From Jejuia sp049889775 (GTDB taxonomy: Bacteria > Bacteroidota > Bacteroidia > Flavobacteriales > Flavobacteriaceae): a stretch of DNA of 64,000 nt. A program made the translations under genes and the position numbers. Shown one piece after another: positions 1 through 9,782 of this stretch (positions are counted from its first letter, which is position 1; each line of letters starts with the position of its first letter). The notes under the pieces are model-generated. The model was not told where the DNA came from, did not search any database, and saw only the letters and a list, made by a program, of their open reading frames with translations. The stretch covers positions 1 to 64,000 of the forward strand of contig JBMHCT010000020.1 in the NCBI GenBank assembly GCA_049889775.1, read 5' to 3'.

Positions 1-494
1 TCTGCAAGACACTCTACTGTAGAACCGCTATTGGCAGGTACTGTAGGTGCAGTAGTAAGATCGATAGTATATGTGTAAGTGTACACAGAAGTATTTCCAG
101 CACAGTCTGTATATGTAAATGTGTAGATTTTATCACCTTCACAGGTAGGATCAGCACTTTCAGTAATTACAGGCGTAATATTGTTGTCACAAGCATCGGT
201 TACGGTTGGAGCCACAGGTTGTGTAGCATCTGCAAGACACTCTACCGTAGAACCGCTATTGGCAGGTACTGTAGGTGCAGTAGTAAGATCGATAGTATAT
301 GTGTAAGTGTATACATAATCGTTATTCGCACAGTCCGAATAAGTAAAATTGTAAATTTTTTGGCCTTCGCAAGTAGGATCAGTGTTTTCAGTGATTACTG
401 GTGATACGTTATTACCGCAAACATCAGTTACCGTTGGAGCCACAGGTTGTGTAGCATCTGCAAGACACTCCACAGTAGAACCGCTATTTGCTGG
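1..494 (-). repeat. 228-bp tandem coding repeats (76-residue modules)
   Basis: Read on the minus strand, units begin at 494, 266 and 38, exactly 228 bp apart. The third is cut by the window edge. The blocks around the cysteine-containing start of each unit are almost identical in DNA, while the middle of each unit differs at many positions. The unit length is a multiple of three, so copy-number change keeps the frame. These are the stalk modules of the adhesin-like protein. Confidence 0.9.
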
Positions 495-2177
495 TACGGT
501 TAAAGTGGATTTATTGCTTCCTGAGTAAGTAATCGTTTCATTAAGTAGTTCATTACTAGATGCATCAACTACTTTGTAGGTGTAAGTGAGTGACCAACCG
601 CAATCATCACCAATTAATTCCGTATTGGTAAGTTCGATAGATAATATACCATTACAATTATCGGAGTAATTGGCTAAAATACTTGAACCGTCAAACGGGT
701 AGGTTGATAGTACGTCGTCAAAACATAAATCAATATCGGTAATTCCTGTAGGTGCTGTTCCGATGGGAGCTTCGTCATCATTAATTAAAATAATTGGATC
801 AACAGATGACGTATTTATACAATTAGTTCCCTTATTTCTTACAATTAAACCATAAGACCCTTCAACTAAACCAGTAAAGCTTGTACCGTCTTGATAGTTT
901 GACCCACCATCAATTGAATATTCATATTCCGAAGGAGGAGTCGTATTTAAATCATTAAGCGGACTTAAAACATTAATTGTAAAATTATCATCACCTAACC
1001 CGCAATTTATTTCGAAAGTTGGTTCTGGTGGTAAGTCAACGTACATTAAAGTCACCTTCCCTGTATCACATACACTTGTATTAGGAGCAGGTAGACATAG
1101 TTCATAACTAAAGTCAACATCGCCAACAAAACCGGGAGCTGGAACGAACTCATACGTTCCATCGAAAGTACCATTACCATCTAAATTAACGTTAAGTATT
1201 CCAGCAGAGGCCGGATTTGGAGTTGATGTAATAGTATACCTCGAGCCTGTAGGGGCATTATTTAAAATATTTAAATCCCCCATGTAAGTTTCATCCAAGC
1301 ACTCAATTAATTGTTGGTCAACAGCATATTTCTGTAGCAAAAAGAATTTACCATCACCATGATCGGCTGTTGCACCAACAAATTCAATGCTTGTAATATG
1401 AGAACCATTTGGAGCAATATCATCTAAATAAAATAAAGCTATGGCGATGGATTGTCCATTATCATTACATCGATCTGATTTCCAATAATCTGTGTTAATA
1501 TTTGGCGGTGCCGCAGCAACACCACAGTCACTGAAGTAATTTACTCCACCGTTTCTAACAAATGTTTCGCCCAGTTTTACTGGTGTACTGCCTCCATTAG
1601 GATCAACGCCTACAGGGTAACCCCATATTTCAATATAATAACAGTTATTTCCTCCTCTTTCCGTTACAGCCAGTACACCGCCATCATTTGAAGGAATGGC
1701 CACGTTATATGATATGGTTTGCTTTTGAGCAGTAGTTGTTGCAATTGCAGTAAAATCGTTACATATGTTAGCCCCATTAGGATTAGAAGCAAAATAATGA
1801 TTGAGGTTTTTATCCTGAAATGCCGCTAAGGCAGCACCATCCCAACCAGCACTGTTGGAATTGGTAATAACAGGATTACCATTTTCTCTAATTTGGTTTG
1901 CTGATGGTGTGGATCCAACTCTATCCAAACTGTAAGATGATGGAATAACAAAAGTATTATATAGTATTCCATCTATGGTAACAGATTTAATAGTAGCAGG
2001 CAGATTGTCATTATATGGAGGTATGTCCTATTCATCCAACCAATCAAATTGAACGTTAGTCCGTATCGAAGGTGCTTGAGTTTGAGCAAATGCTAGAAAA
2101 GGAATAACTAAAAGTAGTAAGAGTATAAATATTCCATTTTTGTAGCCTATCTTAGAAATATTGTATTTATTTTTCAT
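1..2177 (-). pseudogene. Large secreted repeat protein (adhesin-like), N-terminal part, interrupted by TAG
   Basis: The minus strand is open from an ATG at 2177 to the window edge except for one in-frame TAG at 2028-2030 (codon 50). Residues 1-31 form a signal peptide (lysine-rich start, a run of leucines, then AFAQ). A cysteine-containing region follows, and then near-identical 76-residue modules that start PANSGSTVEC and contain TCEG and YTYTYTIDLTT. Such proteins in flavobacteria are cell-surface adhesins or gliding-associated proteins, usually exported by the type IX system, but the C-terminus that would show a sorting domain lies outside the window. After the TAG no ATG appears for several hundred codons, so a restart would lack the signal peptide. 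It is either a recent pseudogene or a one-base sequencing error. The family is not recognised precisely. Confidence 0.75.
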
Positions 2178-2639
2178 ACGAAGGATGAATAAATTTATAT
2201 CGATTTGATGATCTTATAGAATTGGTTAGTTGCTGTAGTTTAATTCAGTATAATTTTGTTTGCTTGCAACTAATGCAATATATCTTGAGCTTTTGAGGGG
2301 AAAACTGAGAGAAAGGTCGGTGACTTTTAAAGTCAATAATTTTGAATAATTTTGATTTGGGGTCATTATTTCAAAGTTTTATAGGTATAACAAATAGACA
2401 TATTACTCCATTTTTATTCAAATAAACAGGTTCAAATGTCATTATAATCGACAAAATCTATGTTGTTGTTAAAGGTTATTCATAATCAATGCAAAATCAG
2501 TCATTTAATAATTATTAAAATATATCTGTTTAGATTAGTTATAGTTTTCTAAATACTATTAAATTTAGGAGCAAATAAACTGTTTTTTATCGATAAAAAC
2601 AACATTTTAACGATAAAAAATACTTTTCATCGAGTGTTT
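2178..2639. other. Divergent intergenic region, AT-rich
   Basis: This gap of about 460 bp separates the adhesin-like gene (minus) from the phosphatase gene (plus), so it should hold promoters for both. No exact TTG/TAnnTTTG pair at good spacing to either start was found. One 15-base palindrome, TGACTTTTAAAGTCA, lies at 2321-2335 and could be a regulator site. Near 2590-2635 the motif CGATAAAAA occurs twice. No open reading frame or structured RNA was recognised. Confidence 0.5.
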
Positions 2640-3125
2640 ATGAAACAAATAATCCTAGTAAGACACGCCAAATCATCATGGGAATATGATGTAATTGACC
2701 ATGAAAGACCTTTAAAAGAGCGCGGTTTTAATGATGCCAAGTTAATTGCTAACAAATTACAATCACTTAATTTAACAATTGACAAAGTATTGATTAGTGA
2801 TGCTAAGCGAACAACCCAAACTGCTGAAATTATCTTGCCAGCAATTAAAGTCCCTGAATCTGTTATAGAGTATAGCTATAATTTATATGACTTTGCCGGA
2901 TACGATTTAACTCAAGTTATTAAGAGCTGTGATAATAATATTGAAACACTTATGATTTTTGGACACAATCATGCTATTACCGCATTTGCAAACACTTTTG
3001 GTGAAAAGTACATTAATAATGTTCCTACTTGTGGCGTGGTAGTCATAGACTTTCAAGTTTCATCATGGTCTGAAATAAGCAATGGGCAAACTACACTTAC
3101 TATTTTTCCAAGAGATTTAAGATAA
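2640..3125 (+). CDS. SixA-type histidine phosphatase
   Basis: A protein of about 161 residues of the histidine phosphatase (phosphoglycerate mutase-like) superfamily, small SixA type. The catalytic block VRHAKSSW places the phospho-accepting histidine at residue 9. The other family blocks are ERPLKERG, SDAKRTTQTAE and FGHNHAI, the last carrying the second catalytic histidine. SixA removes phosphate from phosphohistidine in E. coli, but the substrate here is unknown. There is no signal peptide, so it is cytoplasmic. ATG 2640 is chosen over the in-frame GTG at 2634 because family members begin at MKQ(I/L). It lies upstream of ppk1 and ppx on the same strand, which suggests a link with phosphate or polyphosphate metabolism, but the gap of about 135 bp makes a shared transcript uncertain. 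Confidence 0.85.
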   Translation: MKQIILVRHAKSSWEYDVIDHERPLKERGFNDAKLIANKLQSLNLTIDKVLISDAKRTTQTAEIILPAIKVPESVIEYSYNLYDFAGYDLTQVIKSCDNNIETLMIFGHNHAITAFANTFGEKYINNVPTCGVVVIDFQVSSWSEISNGQTTLTIFPRDLR

Positions 3126-3229
3126 GCTTCAATTTTTCAGTTCTAATTAACAGTATTTTAGGATGGAATTTTCTTGAGTTTGGTTGAATTTTTAATACTG
3201 ATTTCACATCAATTTTGCCTCAAATAGAA

Positions 3230-3237
3230 TATATTTG
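3230..3237 (+). promoter_or_regulatory. Possible -7 element of the ppk1 promoter
   Basis: TATATTTG matches the Bacteroidota -7 consensus TAnnTTTG and lies 23 nt before the ppk1 ATG. No TTG at normal spacing upstream was found, so this is a partial match only. Confidence 0.35.
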
Positions 3238-3260
3238 TTAGCATAACTAATTTGAAAAAA

Positions 3261-5324
3261 ATGACAAAACCTGACGCCATAGAGGATAGATATATCAATA
3301 GAGAAATAAGCTGGTTACAGTTTAATGGTAGGGTTTTACAAGAGGCTTCAGATGTGCGTGTACCACTTATTGAGCGCTTAAGATTTCTTGGAATTTTTTC
3401 AAACAATCTGGATGAATTTTTTAAGGTGAGATACGCTACCGTAAAACGTATTGTGGAAGCTGGTAAAGGCGGTAAAAATGAACTAGGGGGAATAAAAGCT
3501 AAAGAACTCCTCGAGATTATTACGCAAATAGTAATCCATCAACAAGCCCGCAGTTTAGAGGTACTTGATGAAATAGATGAGTCATTAAAAGACGAGAATA
3601 TTTTTGTAATTAATGAATCGCAACTTTCGGAGAAACAAAAAGAATTTGTAAAAACCTATTATTTTCAAAATATAAGTACGGCTTTAGTTACCATAGTTCT
3701 AAATGATTTAGTAGTTCTACCAAATCTAAAAGATAGTGCTGCTTATTTGGCTGTAAAGATGGTAATGAAAAATGATTCTAATCAATATGCTCTTGTAGAG
3801 ATTCCTAAGTCGGTAGATAGATTTGTAGTGTTGCCGCAGGAGGGTGAAAAGAACTTTATCATAATGGTTGATGATTTATTAAGATACTGCTTAAGTGATA
3901 TTTTTAACATTTTTGATTACAAGTCCATTTCAGCACATATGATAAAAATTACTAGGGATGGTGAATTAGATTTTGATAGTGATTTAAGTAAGAGTTTTGT
4001 TGAGAAGATATCTGATAGTGTAAAGCATAGAGAGGTAAGCGAACCCGTTCGTTTTGTATATGATAAAAAAATTGGGAAGGATACGCTTGAGTATTTGATG
4101 GAAAAAATGGGAATAGATAATACGGATAGTATTATTCCTGGTGGAAGATATCATAATAAGCGAGACTATATGGGCTTTCCGAGTTTGGGTAGAAAGGACC
4201 TAATGTATGATAAAATTTCAGCATTACGTGTTAAAGGTTTAAGTCTTGAAACGAGTATTTTCGATGCTATTGCGAAAAAAGACTATCTGGTCCACGCGCC
4301 ATATCACACGTTCTCTTATATAGTTAAGTTTTTAAGAGAGGCGGCTTTAGATCCACAAGTGAAAACTATAAAAATTACTATTTACAGGCTGGCTCAAATA
4401 TCGCATGTCGCTAGTTCATTAATTAATGCAGCAATTAATGGTAAAACCGTAACGGTTTCCATAGAGTTAAGAGCACGCTTTGATGAAGAGGCCAATATTA
4501 AGTATGCAGAACAGATGAAAAAGGAGGGAGTGAACCTCATTTTTGGTGTTCCAGGACTAAAGGTACACAGCAAAATGTGCGTTATAGAGCGGGAGGAAGG
4601 CAAAAAAATAAAACGCTATGGTTTTGTAAGTACTGGTAACTTCAATGAATCTACGGCCAAGATTTATACGGATTACACACTCTTTACCTCTAAACAAGCC
4701 ATTCTTAAAGAAATAAATAAGATTTTTAGTTTCTTCGAAGCAAATTACCAGGTACACACTTTTAAACATTTAATTGTATCTCCTCACTATACTAAAAAGG
4801 CGCTTTTTAAATTGATTGATGCTGAAATAGCTAAAAGTAAAAGCGGTAAACCGGGGTATATAAGATTGAAATTAAATAGCTTATCAAGCTATGAAATGGT
4901 AGATAAGTTGTACGAAGCAAGCAATGCAGGAGTGAAAATTGATATGATTGTTAGAGGTATTTGCTGTTTAATTCCTGGTGTCAAAGGCATGAGCGAAAAT
5001 ATCAATGTCATCAGTATTATAGATAAATTTTTAGAACATCCAAGGCTTTATATTTTTGGAGAAGATACGGAGGCTAAAATATATATATCTTCAGCAGATT
5101 GGATGACTCGAAATATTGAAAACAGAGTAGAAGTAAGTTGTCCTATTTATGATGAAGATATCAAACAAGAAATAATTGATAATTTTAATATTTGTTGGAG
5201 CGATAACGTAAAAGCGCGATTAATCAATACTGAAAATGAGAATGAGTACCGCGTAAATGATAATCCTAAAGTGCGTTCTCAAATTTCACTATATAAATAT
5301 TATTTAGAAAGGCTAAATGGGTAG
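3261..5324 (+). CDS. ppk1: Polyphosphate kinase 1
   Basis: An RNA-degradosome-type polyphosphate kinase of 687 residues, which reversibly transfers the gamma phosphate of ATP to polyphosphate. The N-terminal block YINREISWLQFN is the PPK1 signature. The LKVHSKMC block has the histidine (about residue 436) expected to carry phosphate during catalysis. SSADWMTRNIENRVE near the C-terminus is the second conserved catalytic block. Length is normal for the family. The frame can begin at TTG 3252, but ATG 3261 is preferred. It overlaps the start of ppx by 8 bp, so the synthesis and degradation enzymes are likely translationally coupled. Function is assigned from strong family conservation. Confidence 0.97.
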   Translation: MTKPDAIEDRYINREISWLQFNGRVLQEASDVRVPLIERLRFLGIFSNNLDEFFKVRYATVKRIVEAGKGGKNELGGIKAKELLEIITQIVIHQQARSLEVLDEIDESLKDENIFVINESQLSEKQKEFVKTYYFQNISTALVTIVLNDLVVLPNLKDSAAYLAVKMVMKNDSNQYALVEIPKSVDRFVVLPQEGEKNFIIMVDDLLRYCLSDIFNIFDYKSISAHMIKITRDGELDFDSDLSKSFVEKISDSVKHREVSEPVRFVYDKKIGKDTLEYLMEKMGIDNTDSIIPGGRYHNKRDYMGFPSLGRKDLMYDKISALRVKGLSLETSIFDAIAKKDYLVHAPYHTFSYIVKFLREAALDPQVKTIKITIYRLAQISHVASSLINAAINGKTVTVSIELRARFDEEANIKYAEQMKKEGVNLIFGVPGLKVHSKMCVIEREEGKKIKRYGFVSTGNFNESTAKIYTDYTLFTSKQAILKEINKIFSFFEANYQVHTFKHLIVSPHYTKKALFKLIDAEIAKSKSGKPGYIRLKLNSLSSYEMVDKLYEASNAGVKIDMIVRGICCLIPGVKGMSENINVISIIDKFLEHPRLYIFGEDTEAKIYISSADWMTRNIENRVEVSCPIYDEDIKQEIIDNFNICWSDNVKARLINTENENEYRVNDNPKVRSQISLYKYYLERLNG

Positions 5325-6231
5325 TACACTTTCAATAAAGAAGTTTGCGGCGATTGATATTGGATCAAATGCAGTTAGGCTATTAATTTCCAATGTAATT
5401 GAAGAAAGAGGAAAACCGACAGTTTTTAAAAAAAATTCATTGGTTAGAGTACCTGTTCGTTTAGGGGCTGATGTTTTTATAAAAGGTCGTATTTCAAAAG
5501 AAAATAGGCAAAGAATGTTAGATACTATGCTGGCATTTAAACTGCTAATGCAAACTCACAAGGTAGTTAAGTATAAGGCCTGTGCTACTTCTGCAATGAG
5601 AGAATCTAAAAATGGGAACGAAATTGTTGATGCTATTTTAGAACATTCAGGAATTCGTATTGATATTATTGATGGTGAGGAAGAGGCTGCAATTATTGCG
5701 GCTACCGATTTACAAAAATTTATAGATCCTAATAAAGTATACCTGTATGTAGATGTAGGTGGTGGAAGTACTGAATTTTCAGTGATAAAAAACGGGGAGC
5801 GTGTGATATCCAGATCTTTTAAAATTGGAACCGTACGTTTACTGAATGACATGGTGAAGCGAGATGCTTGGACAGAATTAAATATTTGGATTAAGGAGCA
5901 TACGAGTCAATATGATAAGATTAGTGTTATAGGTTCAGGTGGGAATATCAACAAAATTTTTAAAGTATCGGGTAAAGTCATAGGTAAACCATTGACTTAC
6001 TTCTATTTAACCACTTATTATAATACGCTTCAAAGCTATTCTTACGAAGAAAGAATAACAGAATTAGAGCTTAACCAAGATAGAGCTGATGTAATTATTC
6101 CTGCAATGCGCATCTACTTGTTCGCTATGAAATGGAGCGGTGCCAAACATATTTACGTACCTAAAATTGGTCTTGCAGACGGTATTATAAAGAGCATTTA
6201 CCATAATACGGTTTCTAGTAATACACAGTAA
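5317..6231 (+). CDS. ppx: Exopolyphosphatase, Ppx/GppA family (short form)
   Basis: An ASKHA-fold phosphatase of 304 residues, which releases phosphate from the ends of polyphosphate or hydrolyses pppGpp. Visible motifs are the first phosphate loop AAIDIGSNAVRLLI (residues 10-23), the adenosine-side block YVDVGGGSTEFSV, and a glycine-rich GSGGNINK. It is about 200 residues shorter than E. coli Ppx because it lacks the C-terminal HD-like domain, which is usual in Bacteroidota. The start overlaps the end of ppk1 by 8 bp. Whether its main substrate is polyphosphate or pppGpp cannot be told from sequence, but the location argues for polyphosphate. Confidence 0.93.
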   Translation: MGSTLSIKKFAAIDIGSNAVRLLISNVIEERGKPTVFKKNSLVRVPVRLGADVFIKGRISKENRQRMLDTMLAFKLLMQTHKVVKYKACATSAMRESKNGNEIVDAILEHSGIRIDIIDGEEEAAIIAATDLQKFIDPNKVYLYVDVGGGSTEFSVIKNGERVISRSFKIGTVRLLNDMVKRDAWTELNIWIKEHTSQYDKISVIGSGGNINKIFKVSGKVIGKPLTYFYLTTYYNTLQSYSYEERITELELNQDRADVIIPAMRIYLFAMKWSGAKHIYVPKIGLADGIIKSIYHNTVSSNTQ

Positions 6232-6330
6232 AATTCTGCACTTAAACTACAATTTCTGTATTTGTTTAAATTTATAATATATATTCGTAAGCATATTTTT
6301 ATGTAAAATATTAACCCAAAACTATTCAAA

Positions 6331-6861
6331 ATGAAAAAATTAGCAGTTTTAGCTATTTTATTTAGCCTATCTTTTTACGGTTTTTCCCAAAGTGGAACGT
6401 ATGGTGTGCGTGCTGGTTATACCATTTCAAATTTAGACTTTACATCAGGTGTTTCTGAGATTGAAAATAAACACAGAAACAGTTTTTATATTGGATTTTA
6501 TGGAGATTTCAGATTGTCTAATGCTGTTTCAATTATTCCAGAATTACAATTTTCTCCAGAAGGTGCGGATGATGAAAGATTGCATTTAGACTTAATTCAA
6601 ATGCCTATACTCTTCAAATTTCGTTTAAATCAAAGATGGCGTTTCGGTTTAGGCCCGCAAGCCGCTATTAAATCTCACAAAACAGGTGATGGTGTAAAAA
6701 ACTTCCATTATTCAGGAATTGCAGGTTTAGAATTTAAACTAAATCAGATGTTTTTTATTGATTTAAGATATAGCTATGGATTATCAAATATTTTTGATGA
6801 TATTTTGGCTACCGAAGCACGAAACACTAACATACAGTTTGGTGTAGGTTATCAATTTTAA
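6331..6861 (+). CDS. Small outer-membrane beta-barrel protein (PorT-like domain)
   Basis: A protein of 176 residues with a signal peptide (MKKLAVLAILFSLSFYGFSQ, cleaved after about residue 20). It then alternates hydrophobic and polar residues typical of an eight-stranded outer-membrane barrel and ends in an aromatic residue (YQF), the usual barrel C-terminus. It resembles the outer membrane protein beta-barrel domain family common in Bacteroidota. No specific role can be given. It is a single gene with its own leader of about 100 bp, and its stop overlaps the stop of the convergent miaE gene by 4 bp. Confidence 0.8.
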   Translation: MKKLAVLAILFSLSFYGFSQSGTYGVRAGYTISNLDFTSGVSEIENKHRNSFYIGFYGDFRLSNAVSIIPELQFSPEGADDERLHLDLIQMPILFKFRLNQRWRFGLGPQAAIKSHKTGDGVKNFHYSGIAGLEFKLNQMFFIDLRYSYGLSNIFDDILATEARNTNIQFGVGYQF

Positions 6862-7445
6862 CCGTGTATCGCTTCTGAAGTCCCTAAATTAGACATTATT
6901 TTAGCTTCATATTCAAGAAGTTGCTGCCACTTGGTATCAACTTCTTTTTTATTGCCATATTGTCTCGCAAACCCCAAAAACATGGTGTAATGGTTGGCTT
7001 CACTTACCATTAAATTTCTATAAAACGTTCGCAATTCCTCATCTTCAAGCTCCTCGGACAGTAATCTAAAACGTTCGCAACTGCGGGCTTCAATTAAAGC
7101 GGCGTAAAGTAATCGATGTACCAACTGCGTAGTTCTGGAACCTCCCTTTTGGAAGAATTTCATGAGTTCAATAACATACTCATCCTTTCTATCTCTGCCT
7201 AAAGTCCAACCGCGCTCAATAATTTTATCGTGCACCATTTTAAAATGACTGATTTCTTCTTTCACCAAAGCAGTCATTTCTTGAACCAATTCTGTGTATT
7301 CAGGGAAACTTACAATTAATGAAATAGCGGTGCTCGTTGCTTTTTGCTCACAAAATGCATGATCGGTTAATATTTCCTCAATGTTCTTTTCTACAATATT
7401 TACCCAACGTGGATCTGTTGGCAATTTAAGTCCTAACATAGTCAT
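6858..7445 (-). CDS. miaE: tRNA-(ms2io6A)-hydroxylase
   Basis: A di-iron hydroxylase of 195 residues that hydroxylates the isopentenyl group of ms2i6A37 in tRNAs reading U-starting codons. The ferritin-like four-helix fold is shown by the iron-ligand motifs CEQKATS, EEISHF, IEARSCERF and SEANHY. Length is normal. The ATG at 7445 overlaps the TGA of the upstream lipoprotein gene as ATGA, which supports this start over the second Met two codons later and implies coupled translation. It is the last gene of the dnaX operon. Confidence 0.93.
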   Translation of the reverse strand: MTMLGLKLPTDPRWVNIVEKNIEEILTDHAFCEQKATSTAISLIVSFPEYTELVQEMTALVKEEISHFKMVHDKIIERGWTLGRDRKDEYVIELMKFFQKGGSRTTQLVHRLLYAALIEARSCERFRLLSEELEDEELRTFYRNLMVSEANHYTMFLGFARQYGNKKEVDTKWQQLLEYEAKIMSNLGTSEAIHG

Positions 7446-8023
7446 ATGGTTTCGTCAATATTAGAAAGGTCAGTTATCTCCAATCTTCCCTCTGTATCGA
7501 TTTTCAAATCGTAAAACAGATTTTTCTTTTCTTTAAGATACGCCAACCCTGTATGTAATATGATGTAATCATCTGTATTTTTATAGTGATCAGTATATAA
7601 AGCAGTATCCAAAACAATGCAATTAGATAGTTTTTCACTATCCAAATGCATATGTTTCTTAAAAAAAGCATCGTCAATAATTTCGCTAAAAATTAGTATA
7701 CCTTCTTTTTCAATCTTTATTTCTGAAATCCATTTTCGATGTATCTCGTTAACTACTGAAACTGAATCCTTGGTTTTTTCAAGTACAACACCTTTGTTTA
7801 TATCGGTATACGATTTGATGCGAACGGTGATGCCGTTGGATAAAATAGTATCTGTCTGTTTTTCAGAATAGCCGTTGGGAAAATATTCAACAAATTCAAT
7901 AGGCTCTACCGTATTTTTAAATTTTGAGACCGCTTGTTTTAAACTATCGCGTTTTGTGGTTCTATTATTGCAACTGGTAAAAGCGACAATACCTATAAAG
8001 ACTATGAAAATGATGTGCTTCAT
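7442..8023 (-). CDS. Hypothetical lipoprotein
   Basis: A protein of 193 residues with a lipoprotein signal peptide ending in FTSC (lipid-modified cysteine at residue 18), followed by asparagine and arginine-rich residues. The mature part is a soluble mixed alpha/beta protein without recognisable catalytic motifs. It somewhat resembles uncharacterised Bacteroidota lipoprotein families, but no assignment is safe. It lies 3 bp after dnaX and shares an ATGA overlap with miaE, so it is transcribed with them. The conserved packing does not explain its role. Confidence 0.8.
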   Translation of the reverse strand: MKHIIFIVFIGIVAFTSCNNRTTKRDSLKQAVSKFKNTVEPIEFVEYFPNGYSEKQTDTILSNGITVRIKSYTDINKGVVLEKTKDSVSVVNEIHRKWISEIKIEKEGILIFSEIIDDAFFKKHMHLDSEKLSNCIVLDTALYTDHYKNTDDYIILHTGLAYLKEKKNLFYDLKIDTEGRLEITDLSNIDETI

Positions 8024-8026
8024 GCG

Positions 8027-9760
8027 TTAAATATCTAAACCAAAGGTTTTCTTTAAAACTTCAATATTAGGATTTTTCTCTTTTAGTTTTTCGTATTTCT
8101 CAGCTGTAGTGTACGCATATTTCTTGCTAACAGCTTCGTTTACCGTAATTTCTAAGTTGATGTCGTAGTTTTTTAGCTCTCTGCGTAAAAATGATAACAA
8201 GTCGTATTGTTGACGTTCTAATTCAACTTTATTCGTTTCATTAGGGAACTCTAAATAGATTAAATTACCTTTTAATTTAGGTTTGTCAATAGCAAGAATA
8301 GAAGCTAAATTATGCTTGCCCTGTTGTTGTGTTTTTTGAGTAAAGGTATTCCAGCATGCAATCAACTCTTGTTCTGTAAATTCTTCTTTTGGCAATTCTT
8401 CTTCATCTACAATCACCTCCATTTGTTTGATTTGATGCTCCTTTTTAGCTTGAATGCTACTTAAAGATAGTCCGGAGGTTCTTTTATTATCTTGCTTTAA
8501 TTGAATTTTTGGAGGCGCCTTAGTTTGAAATTTTTCTATGACTTCGGCATTTCCTGAAACAGAATCTTTTTCTGTTTCCTTTAGATGAGTTTCTGAATTA
8601 GTCTTAGTCGCTACTTCAGGAGTTTTAACAGGAATAGGGGTAATGCCTTTTTTCTGAAAATACGATGCAGGAATTATGAAACGTTTACTGTTTTTTTTTT
8701 CTCCATCAAAAGTGATAGAGGCAAGTTGCATAAGGCATAATTCAACCAATAAACGCTGATTTTTACTGGTTTTATATTTTAAATCGCACTCGTTGGCCAG
8801 ATGGATCCCTTGGAGTAAAAATTCTTGGGAAGCTTTTTGAGATTGTTGTAAGTATTTCTTTTTTATTTCATCCCCAACCTCAAGTAATTCAATAGTACTT
8901 TGGGTTTTACTTACCAATAAATCTCTAAAGTGCGATGCTAAACCAGCAATATAATGATGTCCGTCAAAACCTTTGGACAATGTATTATTGAACTGTAATA
9001 GTAATTCTGGGATTTTATTTTCTAGAATTAAATCTGTACTTATAAAATAGGTTTCGTAATCTAATACGTTAAGGTTTTCGGTAACCGCTTGTCTGGTTAG
9101 ATTTTTACCAGAGAAGCTTACTACACGATCAAAAATTGATAGTGCATCACGCATAGCGCCGTCAGCTTTTTGGGCGATGATATGCAATGCATCATCTTCG
9201 GCGGTTACACCTTGCTCTTCTGCGATATATTTTAAATATTCTTTGGCATCTTTAACCGTGATGCGCTTAAAATCAAAGATTTGACAACGCGATAAAATGG
9301 TTGGGATAATTTTATGCTTCTCCGTAGTGGCTAATATAAAAATGCAGTGTTTCGGTGGCTCCTCTAAGGTTTTTAAGAAGGCATTAAACGCCGCTTGTGA
9401 GAGCATGTGTACCTCGTCAATAATATACACTTTGTATTTACCAACTTGTGGCGGAATACGCACCTGATCGGTTAAACTCCTGATATCATCAACCGAGTTA
9501 TTGGATGCCGCATCTAGCTCAAAAATATTAAAAGCAAAATCTTCGTCTTCGGTTTCTGTACCGTCACTGTTAATCATTTTAGCCAGAATACGAGCACAAG
9601 TGGTTTTACCTACACCACGCGGACCTGTAAACAATAAGGCTTGGGCTAAATGATTATTTTCAATGGCGTTTAGTAAGGTATTTGTAATAGCCTGCTGCCC
9701 CACAACATCTTTAAACGTTTGTGGGCGGTACTTACGGGCTGATACTACAAAGTGTTCCAT
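8027..9760 (-). CDS. dnaX: DNA polymerase III subunit gamma/tau
   Basis: The clamp-loader ATPase, 577 residues. Walker A GPRGVGKTT is at residues 46-54, Walker B is YIIDEVHML, and the sensor region is ATTEKHKIIPTILSRCQ. The AAA core spans roughly 1-350, followed by a charged, low-complexity linker (about 350-460) and a tau-like C-terminal domain. The four-cysteine zinc module that normally follows Walker A is missing: that stretch reads INSDGTETEDEDFAFN. This loss appears to be usual for Flavobacteriaceae. No programmed-frameshift site for a separate gamma form was searched rigorously. It is the first gene of the operon with the lipoprotein and miaE genes. Confidence 0.97.
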   Translation of the reverse strand: MEHFVVSARKYRPQTFKDVVGQQAITNTLLNAIENNHLAQALLFTGPRGVGKTTCARILAKMINSDGTETEDEDFAFNIFELDAASNNSVDDIRSLTDQVRIPPQVGKYKVYIIDEVHMLSQAAFNAFLKTLEEPPKHCIFILATTEKHKIIPTILSRCQIFDFKRITVKDAKEYLKYIAEEQGVTAEDDALHIIAQKADGAMRDALSIFDRVVSFSGKNLTRQAVTENLNVLDYETYFISTDLILENKIPELLLQFNNTLSKGFDGHHYIAGLASHFRDLLVSKTQSTIELLEVGDEIKKKYLQQSQKASQEFLLQGIHLANECDLKYKTSKNQRLLVELCLMQLASITFDGEKKNSKRFIIPASYFQKKGITPIPVKTPEVATKTNSETHLKETEKDSVSGNAEVIEKFQTKAPPKIQLKQDNKRTSGLSLSSIQAKKEHQIKQMEVIVDEEELPKEEFTEQELIACWNTFTQKTQQQGKHNLASILAIDKPKLKGNLIYLEFPNETNKVELERQQYDLLSFLRRELKNYDINLEITVNEAVSKKYAYTTAEKYEKLKEKNPNIEVLKKTFGLDI

Positions 9761-9782
9761 TGAAATTTACGTCAGTTTGAGT

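Noticed and set aside
219..404. Plus-strand frame in the repeat region
   Set aside because: It is the antisense of the coding repeats and ends within a unit.
1..494. CRISPR-like array
   Set aside because: The repeats are 228 bp, coding and contiguous, without spacers.
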